Source of the DNA: Rosa chinensis
Taxonomy: Eukaryota > Streptophyta > Magnoliopsida > Rosales > Rosaceae
Direction: 5' to 3'
DNA length: 64,000 bases
Assembly: GCF_002994745.2 (NCBI RefSeq)
Contig: NC_037092.1
Location: forward strand, 2,329,501-2,393,500
Of the stretch, positions 24,049 to 35,586 are shown in pieces. Position 1 is the stretch's first letter; each line of letters opens with the position of its first letter. Position numbers and translations under genes: made by a program. The notes beneath the pieces were generated by a model. That model saw only the letters and a list, made by a program, of their open reading frames with translations. It was not told the DNA's origin and did no database searches.

Positions 24049-25092
24049 AGGTTAGAGTGATGATTGATACAAACATGCCCTTAAGGAGGGTGGCATCTAT
24101 CAGATTGCCAGGCAATAGGGCGGCCTCCTGTTTTGAGCTCGACTATGTGAAACTGCCACTGTTATGTTTTATTGTGGTAGATCGTCACATGATTCCAACC
24201 ATTGTGATCTGCATAAGGAGTGATTAAGGAGAAGCAGTTTGATGCCCTATTGTGTGCAGAGAGGAAGCGGGAGAGGACGGAGGCGGTGGAGAAGCTCTAC
24301 AGGGATGGTAGGTGGTATGGACTCCTGGGGAAGAGCAGTGGGGGGTGGTCGATGCAGGCTCAGGAATTTACCCTTTCTGGCATGTCAGAGACAGGGACGA
24401 ATGGGAGACTGCCGACATGGGGGCAGGGACGGATGATGGTATGGAGGTGGACGTCATAGAGAAAGTAATGCAGGCAGGGAGTGATGGAGGAAAGAAACGA
24501 CGGCTGTTGCCGGCGATGGCGGCCGGAGATGGTGAGTTGGATGACCGGGTGTTACGGGATGTGAATATTGATTGGAGTCCAGATCTATCTCATTCTTTGA
24601 TTACAATTTTAGAAAATAAGGAAGGTAGTATTTTGGAGGGTGCTGAGATCGGGGTGGCTGACACAGAAATTGCTGTGATTTTGGGAGGATGTTTCGATCC
24701 CACCAAAGGGAGTTTTAAATTTAATTGAGGTTAAGTCAACTTTGGACCCGGACTTGAAGGAAGTTAATGAGGGGAGAAGGGGGCTCCAAGGTGGGCCAAG
24801 CTATTTAGCCGGTGTGGGTGAGCTTGGGATAAGTTCTGATACTAAAGCCCAGGATGATATTGCGAGAAGTTCATCAGAGAGAGTAAGGCAAGGTTCGAAG
24901 TATGGGACTGGGGGTGGAAAGGGATTCTTTGTAGGTGGAGGAGTGCGAAGGAGGGGTAGGGTTGGGACGTCTACGTCAATTAAGAAGGGTGGCTCATTGA
25001 TGGTGGAAAACTTCCAAAGGATGGGTTCGAGCAGTGGGCGAGCTCATAATCGCTCCTCTGTGATGGGTCCGGATTCGACCCATCACGAACAA
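24049..25092 (+). pseudogene. LINE ORF1 remnant
   Basis: The reading begins in the conserved VMIDTNMPLRRV...RLPGN region of plant LINE ORF1, an RNA-binding gag-like protein, and runs through several frames (24239, 24312 and 24742 on) into a Gly/Ser/Arg-rich tail. The N-terminal DUF4283-type part is missing. Just before the CACTA insertion the frame reads MGPDSTHHEQ. Across the empty site it would meet a TGA overlapping the ORF2 ATG, the usual tight ORF1/ORF2 junction. Confidence 0.75.
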
Positions 25093-25741
25093 TCACTATG
25101 CCAATATCCTTATCAGACGACAGAAGAAAACTGTTGTGTGATTTGGAGTGCCACCGTTGTAGAGCGAGCCGTTGTCTGTTGAAAATTCAGACAACGGTGG
25201 AACACAGTTGTCTGAGAAAAATTCAGACAATGGGTATGTGTTATAACTGTTGTGTGATAGCTCGGCAGATGACTCGGCAGATGTCAGGCGCAGCTGCGCA
25301 GCAGTTGAGGTGCTGCCTTGAGACAACAGAATTTGTTTAAATCTGTTGTTTGTTAAGCTTGTCAGACAACGAAGTTCCAGTGTTTTCTGTTGTGTGAGAG
25401 TCGATTAGAAAACTTATTTTCTGAACAAACCATTGTCTGATATATGAGAGATCTGTTGTATGATCATTTAAACATCCATTTTACCTAATGAAAAGTAGTG
25501 ATCAAATGGAAATAAAATTTGATGCAAACAATCAAATGAACTAATAGTACTCCAACCCATATTTTAAACTTCAAAATACATTAGACCCACTAAGATACAA
25601 TTCGTATTAGTCATTGTTCCACAAAATCATGAATCAGTGACAATTATTTGTTTAACATTGCATCAGGGGACAAAAACATTAGTGTGCTACAATATGGGTT
25701 GCTATGTTTAACATTGCATCAAAGCATATTCCTTAGCGTTC

Positions 25742-25875
25742 CATTCCAAGTGTCGATACATTATTTGCTATGTAGTCATCAACAAATTTTGCTCCACCTC
25801 CAAGATCTGTATCATCTTCGAATTTGATGTCTCCAACGGTGGTTGCTCTCACACCACAGTTTATATGCAATGAGT
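25742..25875 (-). pseudogene. Captured malectin-domain fragment of a receptor kinase gene
   Basis: The minus strand reads LHINCGVRATTVGDIKFEDD, then TDLGGGAKFVDDYIANN. This is the start of the malectin-like domain of LRR-VIII receptor kinases, where SLHINCGG is the signature. One Gly of that signature is lost or changed here. No kinase domain follows. The fragment lies inside the CACTA transposon. Confidence 0.7.
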
Positions 25876-26559
25876 ACTAAACTGTTTGGTAACAGCAAAT
25901 AAACAAAAAATCAGGTACGAGAAAATATAGGAGTAGATAAATGAAATCAAAATATAGTACTAGGCCATTTATTCTGAGGTCACATGCAAACTTAAGTTAT
26001 CAACTGAATTCTCTTTATAAAATTTTTACAAAGTTATATAAGTAAACAAGTTGGAAAACTAAAGCGTATATATGTAAATCATAGAAATGATTTCTAAGAG
26101 ATATATAGTTACCTTCTGTACATGGAAATTTGTCCAAGCACGCTCTGGCTAATCTAGATTATGTGAAAATCAACTTATTTATTAAGTGCATAAAGTGGAA
26201 AGAAAACAAATGGCTACATCATTGAAGACTATTTAGTAGAAGCTTTCGTGTTGTTTGGTATAGCAGAGCTTTTAAAGACATCCCACTACATTAAAAATTT
26301 AATCTAACATATAATTCTAATAGAATGATCTACTAAACACCGCAAAATTACATATCTGGTACTCATTCCAGCAATTCATTACAGATGAATAAATCTTGTA
26401 AAAGAAATTTACTTTAACTGACAAATTCTTGATATATGTCTTCATGAGTGTAAAACAGTAAGTTGATATAAATTATAGAATGATATACTTCTGCAAGATT
26501 CAGTAAAAATAAAAACAAAAATCGAAACCAAATCTGATGTAGGATAGAAAACATACTAG

Positions 26560-26630
26560 CGGTTATCTCTGTTCTTAATCCATTCTGGAATAGAGTCATT
26601 GAGCAAGTTGCTTGTCAAATACCTATTCCG
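26560..26630 (-). pseudogene. Captured LRR exon fragment of a receptor kinase gene
   Basis: The minus strand reads NRYLTSNLLNDSIPEWIKNR, a typical leucine-rich-repeat unit just before the malectin domain in LRR-VIII receptor kinases, and then a stop. It lies 0.7 kb 5' of the malectin piece on the same strand. Order and orientation therefore match a parent gene picked up with its introns. Confidence 0.65.
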
Positions 26631-26770
26631 AAAGAAAGATGGGTTTTGAGAAGAAGAATGATTGTCTAAACATGTTACAGAAAACAAAGGAGCTCAAGTA
26701 GCTCCCTCAACACCTAACAGAACATAAATACACCTTGAATTAGGTTTCATAATTCAAGTTATGTTTCAAG

Positions 26771-27060
26771 AAGAAAGAACAAAAATAGACATAATAACAA
26801 AAATTGCAATCTCCACTCGATAAGAAAATCAACTTGAATGACAATAAAGCAAACACTTAGTGTTGCATACTAACAAAGAAAATAGACGCATATGAATGAT
26901 GTGAATAACAGAACGAAGAAAGAACAAAAATAGACATAATAACAAAAATTGCAATCTCCACTCGATAAGAAAATCAACTTGAATGACAATAAAGCAAACA
27001 CTTAGTGTTGCATACTAACAAAGAAAATAGACGCATATGAATGATGTGAATAACAGAACG
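26771..27060. repeat. 145-bp perfect tandem duplication inside the CACTA element
   Basis: 26771-26915 and 26916-27060 read identically, and the first eight bases of the unit recur at 27061. Identity of the copies implies a recent event. It is AT-rich and has no coding sense. Confidence 0.9.
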
Positions 27061-28024
27061 AAGAAAGAGAGAGACTTTTGAGAAGTTAACACCAAAGTTA
27101 TTCAAAACGTTCAGTACCCAAACCAATAATAGTTACTCGTGAAGAAATTTGGGAAAACAAAGGGGAGAAGAGAACAAAGCGAGCTGTAGATAAATTATAA
27201 GTTTCAAGAGCAAAATATGATAGAAAATAAGAACTAATTTCTCAAACACCTCCAGATTATGTTGAAAAGTACCTAAGGACAGAAACTCAGAAGCTAAACT
27301 AATTGAACTCAAAGTTAAAACTGAGATGTCAACTCAGTTTTCAATCCTCCCAAAAGAAGAAGAGAAAGTAACCAAAGAAAATCACTTGACCTTGGAAAAA
27401 AATGGAGAAAAGTCAATTTCTTCCTCCTGTCGATATTCTTCCAGACCCCTCCCCCTTCCCCCTTCTCTCTTTCTTTCTAGATTGGAACCCAGCCAAAACC
27501 AAAAGGAATAGAGAAGTAGCCCAAATAAAATAACAAGACCAGGAGGTGTTTTAGCAAGCAGTAGCACGTAGGTCTTAACCATGCTTACTAATCACATCAA
27601 AGTATTTTTTTTTAAACTAATAGATGAAACAAAACATAAACAAACTAAGAGTATAATAAGGTAAGATCAAATTACCAATCCAGGTAACAAAGACTCACCC
27701 AAAAAAAAAACTCTTCAAAATGAAATTTCTCATATATTTTTTTTACTTTTGTAGTAGCTCTAAGAGTCAAAGATTTACCTGTAAAATCCTAAAAGCTACC
27801 AATATCTGGTAGAAGCCTCTATTTGGGTGGGAACGTGAATACATATACATAAGATCAAAGGTAGGAAATAATCCAGACCTCTGCATTATAGGAGTGCATC
27901 GGGTTAGAGGACAAGAAAAGTGTAGTGATGCTAAATGAGAAAACAAGATCTAGAAGTGGATGCATCTAAAAAGTAAAAGTCTAATGAGTGTTCTGTGAAA
28001 ATTTCAATTGCTTTTTGCATCATA

Positions 28025-29560
28025 ACATAATCACCTCAAGAGTCATAGATGGTGATTTCAGTGATAAATGAAGAAGAGGCAGATCAGCTGCATCTAAACA
28101 AGTCACTTCACCAACACGAAACCTTGATTCATACCGCCCGCCAGCTATTCCTAAAATAAAAACTAGTAAGTCTATTGATAAATACAGAACATACTATTTC
28201 AACCTAAGGAAATAAAGGTTATGAATATACAATAAGGTAGTACGTGGAAGCTACACACTTGTCTTTATAAAAAACAAGAACACATATATGCACAACAGAT
28301 GCATCACAAACATACATAACCATGCAACCTATAACTTTACAACTTCATATTTAGGTATCCTTTTTCTATGGCAGATAAGAGATATGAAGTACCAAGTAAG
28401 GACACATTTGCTTAAAAAAAGAAAGAGAAAAAGAAACTCCTCAACCTTAAGCATACAAATGAAAAGAGAGTCTTGAAACTGAAAACTCCAAATTTTATAT
28501 GGCAGCACACTAGCACAATTAGAGGAAATAGAAGACAGAATTGAAGAAATTATTACAGAGGCAAGGACATAGGGCTTAAAATAACATGAAGTTTCGTCTT
28601 CGCGTACAACAATCTCTATTGAATTACATGCCTATGTACAATCATAATGCAGATCCGTTACAATACAAAAGCAAATTAAATTTATAAAAAAAAATCACCA
28701 CACAGATTAACCACAAAATTGTTGCTCATAGTGGCAAAAACAAAAGGCTCTACCCAATTCGCAACTGATAACAGCACAATTCAACCATTCTACTCACAAA
28801 ATCATGAACCTTTACCTATATATGCTAGAATTACAAGACCCGTTTCAGAGAAGAACTAGAAGGATCGAAATAAGTTGTGCAAGACTTTTAATACCCAAAA
28901 GATCGAGTTAAGCTAATTATTCCATACACTTCAGAACAAAGAGAAACCAAAGCACTGACCCAACTAACCAATAAAAAAACACCCTACTTTGTTGCTTCAA
29001 ATAAATACTTCAATTCCAAAAGTTCAGAATGTAGACCCAATCTCACAAAAATGATAACGATGAAAACATAGTTCATGTAACTATCCCAAACCCAATACCA
29101 GTCCCAATCTCAGTCCTAATCCCAAAGACCAAACCAATGGATGCCCAAAAAATCCAACAGTGAATTAAAGCATATGAGCATTAAATAGAGGGAAAGGAAT
29201 GAACTTGGTGATAAAGTTAGTGTCCAATGCGGAGAGGAAGCCAGCATAGACTTTGTTGATCGCGTTGATGAAGGCTTCTGCAATCAGCCACACCAAAACT
29301 TAACAATCATTCAAACTAAAATTCCAAATAGGGTAGCTAGTTCACTTAGATTAACAAGCACTCAACAGAATTCCAAATTGGGTAGCAAACAAATTACCTT
29401 ATAACTGATTCCTCTCTGGCTCTAAGACTATTAAGATCAAGGTAAAAGTTCTTAATGTCAAGCGAGTCTTCGGCTTAACCCAGATTGCTCAACTTCTTGA
29501 AATAGTTGGCCTTCAATAGCCTGATGTTCCGCATAGGCCATTCTTTCGAACCTCTCATAA
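28025..29560 (-). other. Unidentified exon-like stretches inside the CACTA element
   Basis: Three minus-strand stretches have exon-like protein character with nearby splice-like sites: GGRYESRFRVGEVTCLDAAD then LPLLHLSLKSPS (about 28035-28150), AEAFINAINKVYAGFLSALD then TNFITKF (about 29200-29285) and FERMAYAEHQAIEGQLFQEV (about 29490-29555). I do not recognise the parent gene or genes. They may be further captured host sequence. Confidence 0.4.
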
Positions 29561-30924
29561 TCCCAAAAGTTAAGGATGAAATCAATGCAAATCACATTTT
29601 TACATTTCTAGGGTTAGCAGAGAAATCAAATCGAAAAGAAAAAATTAGTGAAGGATATGAAGGATGAGGATGAGGATGTTAGAGGATATGGATAATCTAG
29701 CGTTAGAAGTCGTCGCCCAAGGTGGTCTTGATGGAGACGAAGCACCTATCTAGCCTTACGGTGAAAGCGTATGGCACTACTTGAGCCCAACTACATCCAT
29801 AGCAACACTTCACCCTACTGTACTTAACAAGAAATCAAATCAAGCAACCTATTCTCTTAAGCACCTCAAATGCTCCCGCACAGCCTCCATTTTCAGATCT
29901 CTGATCTCTCTCTTTAGTGCGTCCTCCTGAATCACAAAAACATCAATTCAGGTCATTAATTACAGAAACAGATCAGATATCGGAGAAAGCGATTTGAGTG
30001 AGTTACAGTACGGTAGCAGAGTCGCGGTGGTCGGTGGTGGTCGGTGGTGGTGCAATCGGCTGACGAAGGCTTGAGTCGAGAGAGAAGAACAACGACTTTG
30101 ATCGAACAAATTGGATTTCTTGATTGCAGTAGGGTCAAGTATTATTATGAATCCCAACCCAGTCATTTTGGGTTCAATTCTTGAAGAGAAGAAGATGGGT
30201 TCAATTTTTTAAGAGAAGAAGACGGGTTCTGCTTTTGAGAAGAAGAAGATAGGTTTTGCTTTTGCTGTTTTTCTCGAAGACTATCTAAGTGCTAAAAATG
30301 ACCAAGTGGGAGACAATATGTATTAGGTCTAGTTTTTTATCTTGTGTAATCAATTCAGACAACACATAAATAATTTTGGTTGTCTGATAGTCTACACTTG
30401 AAATTTCAACTTATGGACCCAGCAAGCAGATTTCCCGCCTAGTGCGAATCACAAACTCATTTCTCCCGCCTAGACACATTCACACAACAAAAATAGGTCA
30501 TTCCGTTGTAGGTTCTTGCAATCATGTACCTACATTTCACCCAAAAATTGGCTGTTTTGGCACTCAAGACTCTCATTTTGGAAACATCTAGTTTTCTTCC
30601 AAAGTTGCACAACACAAACAAAAAATGTGTTGTATGATATTTTGCTCATACAACATAAACAACTATACTGTTGTACAAAGTGAGTCAAAATTTCGACCCA
30701 AATTTGAGCAAGGTGGGAGGGAAATTTTTTTTCATTCAGACAACAGAAAATTGCTTAAAACTGTTGTACAATAATCTTGCACCAAAAAAATTCTGATTTC
30801 GAACGTCCTTATACAACCGAATCTCACTAAACCTGTTGTATGAAGCAGTTTCAATCAACACACAACAGAATTTTTTTTTTCGTTGTCTAAAAAGTGTAGT
30901 CTGATGCAGATTTTGGCATAGTGA

Positions 30925-33900
30925 ATGAATGTTTTGTGTTGGAACTGCCAGGGGATTGGAAACCCCTAGACAGTGATAGGGCTTAAAGGGATAATATCCC
31001 TAAATCTTCCCAGTTTAATTTTCTTAAGTGAGACTTTGTGTACAGCGGAAGAGATTAAAGGTGTTAGACGGCAATTGGGGTGGAGGAATTCCTTCGCAGT
31101 AGATTGTAGATTTATTAATCGAAAAAAAGGGAAAGGAGTTTGTAGGGCTGGTGGCTTGTGTCTTTTGTGGAATGATGATTTTAAGGTGTTACTGCAGTCT
31201 TTCTCGGAAAGCCATATTGATGTCATGATTGGGGAGTTGGGGGATCCTACGAGTTGGAGGTTTACTGGGCTGTATGGGCAACCTAAGGTGGAGGATCGAC
31301 ACAGCACCTGGACTTTACTCCGAACATTATCTCTACATGGGAATCTGCCTTGGGTGTTGGGGGGAGACTATAATGAAATATCATATTTTCTGACAAAATG
31401 GGGGCTGCTCTGAGGAATGCTAGTCAGATGAGGGGTCTGCAGGATGCACTGACGTTCTGTGAGTTGGGTGACATCAAATTTTTTGGGCTTAAGTTTATGT
31501 GGACGGGTATAAGGTGGGGGAGGAGGTTAAAATACGGCTGGACAAGTTTACTAGTACTTTGGCTTGGAAGAATCTCTTTCCGGCCACATGTGTCAGACAT
31601 CTTCTCCCTAGCACGTCGAATCACCTTCCTATCTTATTGGAGGTCAAAGAATTTAGGAAGCGGAGGAAAAAGAAAAAGAAGCGATTCTGGTTTGAGGAAT
31701 TCTGGTTACACGATGATAAGTGCAGAGAGGTGGTTATGAGGAGTTGGGAGAGTGTGACTTATGGGGACTCATTCAGTTTGTTGTGGAATAAAATTCAAGC
31801 TACACGTATGAGGTTGGAGGAGTGGAGTGAAGAGACTTTTGGTGGTATTAAACAAGAGATTGATCATGTGAGGAGCCAACTGGCAGTTTTCTTTGATGAC
31901 TCACCGTCTGCCCCTCCCAATACATCTAGAGCGGATCTTGAGTCAAAATTGACCGAACTCCTGAGGAGAGAGCAGTTGTATTGGCAACAAAGGGCTAAGG
32001 TTTTTTGGCTCTCGAGTTGTGACCTAAACACTAAATTCTTCCATCAGATTGCAACAAATCGAAAGAAGAAGAACTATGTAGAGGGGGTGTTTAATATGGA
32101 TGGGAAGTGGTGTACAGAGGATGGGGATATTGAAGAGGCAGTGGTGTCATATTTCAGAGGGTTTGTTTTCATCTTCTTCCAGTGCGAACTTCCAGAATAT
32201 TCTAGAAGCCATTCCTTGTTTAGTCATTGATGTTGATAATGAGCTGTTGATAAGACCCATTGGTCATGAAGAGGTGTTTTTGGCTATACGAGGCATGCAC
32301 CCATCCAAGGCTCGGGGGCTGGATGGATTTGCCCCATGTTTCTATCATGCTTTCTGGGATGTGGTAGGCTCGGATGTGGTGGAGGCGGTCAAGAAGTTCA
32401 TTGGATCAGCAGATTGCTTGAGGTCAATTAACCAGACTTATGTGACGTTAATTCCCAAAGTTAAAACGCCAAAGTATTTGAGTGAATTGCGACCTATTAG
32501 TTTGTGTAATGTGCTCTATAAGATTGGATCGAAGGTTTTGGCGAATAGGTTGAAGCCGTTGCTTGACTTAATGATATCTCTATTTCAAAGTGCTTTCGTC
32601 CCTGGCAGGTTAATTTCTGACAACTCCTTGATTGCTTTTGAAATTTCTCATTGTCTGAAAACAAGACGGAGTGGAAAGAAAGGTTATTGTGCTCTTAAAC
32701 TTGATATGAGTAAGGCGTACGACTGGGTTGAATGGAGTTTTCTGGAAGCAGTCCTAGTGAGATTGGGGTTCGGGGAGGTGTGGGTGAGGTGGATCATGGG
32801 GTGTATTTCCACGGTTTCTTATTCCTTTCTCATTAACGGAGTGCCAAAGGGTCGTGTTGTTCCCTCTCGTGGTCTGAGGCAAGGTGACTCTATATCACCC
32901 TACCTCTTTCTCCTATGTGCTGAGGCCTTGTCTAGACTCATTATGAGGGCGGAATGGTTAGGATTGTTACATGGCGTTGATATATGTAGAGGAGCTCCAA
33001 GTATTAGTCATCTGTTTTTTGCAGATGACTCCTTCATCTTTTGTAAAGTAGAAATGGGTAATTGTACTGCGTTAAAGCAAATTTTGCAAGAGTATGAGGG
33101 GGAATCCGGGCAGCAAATTAATTACCCAAAAAGCTGTATTTCCTTCAGTAAGAATGTGGAGTTCAGTTTTCAAGAGGAGCTAGCTAACGTCTTGGGGGTT
33201 CATAGAGTGGACAAACATGACAAGTATTTGGGTTTACCTACGGAAATTAGCTATTCTAAAGAGGAAGCGTTTGGATTTTTGAATGAGAAGGTGCGTACTC
33301 GGACACAAGGTTGGAGGGAGAAACTACTTAGTGTGGCGGGTCGGGAGGTGTTGATTAAGGCGGTGGCTCAGGCAATCCCATCTTATGTAATGGGGTGTTT
33401 TGAGCTTCCAAAACACTTGTGCAATGAAATGCATCAGCTTATGGCTCGCTTTTGGTAGGGAGGATCTGATGATGTCCGGAAGATTCATTGGCTTTCTTGG
33501 GAGAAATTGTGTGTGCCTAAGAGTGAGGGGGAGGGGGGGGGGGGATGGGGTTTAGGAATATGCATTGTTTTAACCTTGCGTTGTTGGCTAAGCAGGGATG
33601 GAGGTTGATTCAAAACCTGGGGTCAATTATTGCTCAGCTACTTAAGGCTAAATATTTTCCTAATTGTGAGTTTATGGAGGCTGAACTTAAAGCGGGGGCG
33701 TCTTATACTTGGAGGAGCATTATTGTTGGTAGGGAAGTATTGAGGCAGGGTGTTCGTTTCCAGGTGGGGGATGGGAGAAGAATATCAGTCTGGGGAGATC
33801 CTTGGATTCCCATGCCTTTTACGTTTAAGCCTTTTTCATTAATGATGGAGGGAACGGAGGAGATGAGGGTAGCAGAGTTGATTGATGGTGAGAGTAGGGA

Positions 33901-35039
33901 ATGGATGGTGGAGCTGCTGGAGGAATTGTTTTTGGTGGAGGAGGTGGAGAAAATTGCATGTATTCCCTTAAGTCTTAGGGGTGGGGAGGATAGACTCATA
34001 TGGCATTATGATAAAAATAAAAATAAAATAAAAGGTTTATAATGTGAGGAATGGGTACCATGTCATGCATGCAGCCATGCAACGTAAGGAGGGAACATCC
34101 TCTTCTTCTTCTGGTGGTTGTATCTTGAGTAAGTACTGGAAGGGTATTTGGCAGGCCCGTGTTCATCCTAGAGTCAAAATGCACATGTGGAGAGTGCTGA
34201 AGAGAGTTTTGCCTACTAAAGCGGTGTTGGCCCAGCATAGGGTCCCACTCTAGGATCTTCAGTGCATGTTCTGTGAGCAAGTCACCGAAACAGGTACACA
34301 TACATTTAAAAATTGTGCTGCTCTTCAATGTTTCTGGGCCTTGGGTCCTTTGGATTTGCAGGCTGCGCAACACCCTGCTCGGAGTGTGGTTGATTGAGTT
34401 TTTGACATAATGGATGTGCTACAAACTAAGCAGCGTGACTTTTTGTTTTATAGGCTTTGGGCCATATGGACAGAGCGGAATAACTTAGTCTGGAAGAAGA
34501 GAGGCTTTCAACCAATGCATATGATACAATGGACTGTGAGACAAATGGAGGAGTACCATAATTTTCATCCGAAGGTGGGTATGCAGAAGAAGAGGGTGTG
34601 AATAAAATTGCAGAAAACCCCATCAGGTCGACTCAAAATAAATATAGATGGGGCTTATAAAGCAGATAATGGTTGTGGGGGAATCGGTGTAGTAGCCAGG
34701 GATGATTTGGGTAGTTGTATTGTTGCTATTGCTAGACCTTTTGTACATGCGCACTCGGCCCTTAATATGGAAGCGGAGGCATGTAGAGCTGGTCTTCTTC
34801 TTGGTATCCACCAAAATTGGTTGGAAATTGACATTGAGAGCGACTCTACCCTTTCGGTTGCTGCATTTCAGAGTAAGGAGAAGAATTTCTTGGAGGTAAG
34901 CCTGGTTTTGGATGATTGTAAGGAGTATATGACTGCTTTTCAATCAGTTAGAATCCGGCACATTTACCGTGAAGCAAATGGTGTTGCAGATAGGCTTGCA
35001 CACCTTGCTAGTTTTTTTGTCTTGATGATGTGTGGTTAG
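30925..35039 (+). pseudogene. LINE ORF2: endonuclease, reverse transcriptase, RNase H
   Basis: It starts MNVLCWNCQGIGNP at 30925, the canonical beginning of the plant LINE apurinic-type endonuclease, but an in-frame TAG follows at 30967. The endonuclease continues with LIFLSET and WVLGGDYNEI (to about 31380). The reverse transcriptase (32100-33458) has PISLCNVLYKI, ALKLDMSKAYD, RGLRQGDSISPYLF and the catalytic FADD box. A zf-RVT-like region lies at 34130-34380, and RNase H with INIDGAYK, MEAEACRAG, ESDST and REANGVADRLA at 34608-35036. Frame changes near 31390, 31500, 32200, 33460 and 34040 and a stop at 34252 make it non-functional. Confidence 0.92.
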
Positions 35040-35251
35040 ATGAAACTCCTGCTATTATTCAGGATGTTCTCTACGAGGATCAGTGTAATTGTTCTAATGT
35101 AGCAAGAGGTTCAGGTTTTATGTCCCCCCCGTTGCCAGTTTCTAATATTAATATAATAAATGGAACCGGGCATGGGGCTGAGTCTCCTAGCTAGGTTGGG
35201 TTCCAAACCCTATTCAAAAAATAAAAAAAAACAAACAAACAAACATCATGA

Positions 35252-35577
35252 TAAGTAGTAGCCAACACATTAGTCATAAGTACAAAGAACACCCAAAAGA
35301 TTCTTGATTTAGAAAGACAATGAGCAACTGAGCATATCCAACATCAGAAATCAGAAATGCACAAAGGAAAGGGAAAACACAAACCCAGAAAAGGTGTCAT
35401 ATGACAGAAAATTAACAGCTAGAAGCTGAAGCTCCAGAACTAACCTGTTCTAGTCAGCTAGGCTCTTTCACTTTGAACTTGAAGGTACAATAATTCAGTG
35501 TCAATTCTCGGTAGTCGGTACTCTTTGACCAAAACAAAAGAAGAGTACTCAGTACTCAACTATACCCGGTGATTCGT
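35252..35577. other. Short spacer between LINE and Mutator-like element
   Basis: AT-rich, with no coding region, RNA gene or repeat recognised. Confidence 0.5.
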
Positions 35578-35586
35578 TTTGTGTAA

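Larger units (their letters stand above)
25094..30923. mobile_element. CACTA (En/Spm-type) transposon, non-autonomous, 5.8 kb
   Basis: The left end reads CACTATGCCAATATC and the right end, reversed, CACTATGCCAAAATC, with TSD AAT on both sides (25091-25093 and 30924-30926). Subterminal CAGACAAC/GTTGTCTG motifs occur in both orientations near each end (25180-25380 and 30350-30900), as transposase-binding repeats do in this superfamily. No transposase frame was found. The interior is AT-rich, with a 145-bp tandem duplication and several exon-like pieces of host genes, all read on the minus strand. Confidence 0.92.
23951..35236 (+). mobile_element. L1-type LINE retrotransposon, split by a CACTA element
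   Basis: Both ends carry the 15-bp TSD AAACAAACATCATGA (23936-23950 and 35237-35251), and the 3' end is an A-rich tail (35215-35236). Without the CACTA insert the element is about 5.45 kb. It encodes an ORF1 with the plant LINE zinc-knuckle lead-in (VMIDTNMPLRRV) and an ORF2 with endonuclease, reverse transcriptase, zf-RVT and RNase H. The 5' end is truncated inside ORF1. The first 43 bp (23951-23993) recur with one mismatch at 24049-24091, a 98-bp offset, as a template jump at the 5' end could produce. Frameshifts make it inactive. Confidence 0.92.
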
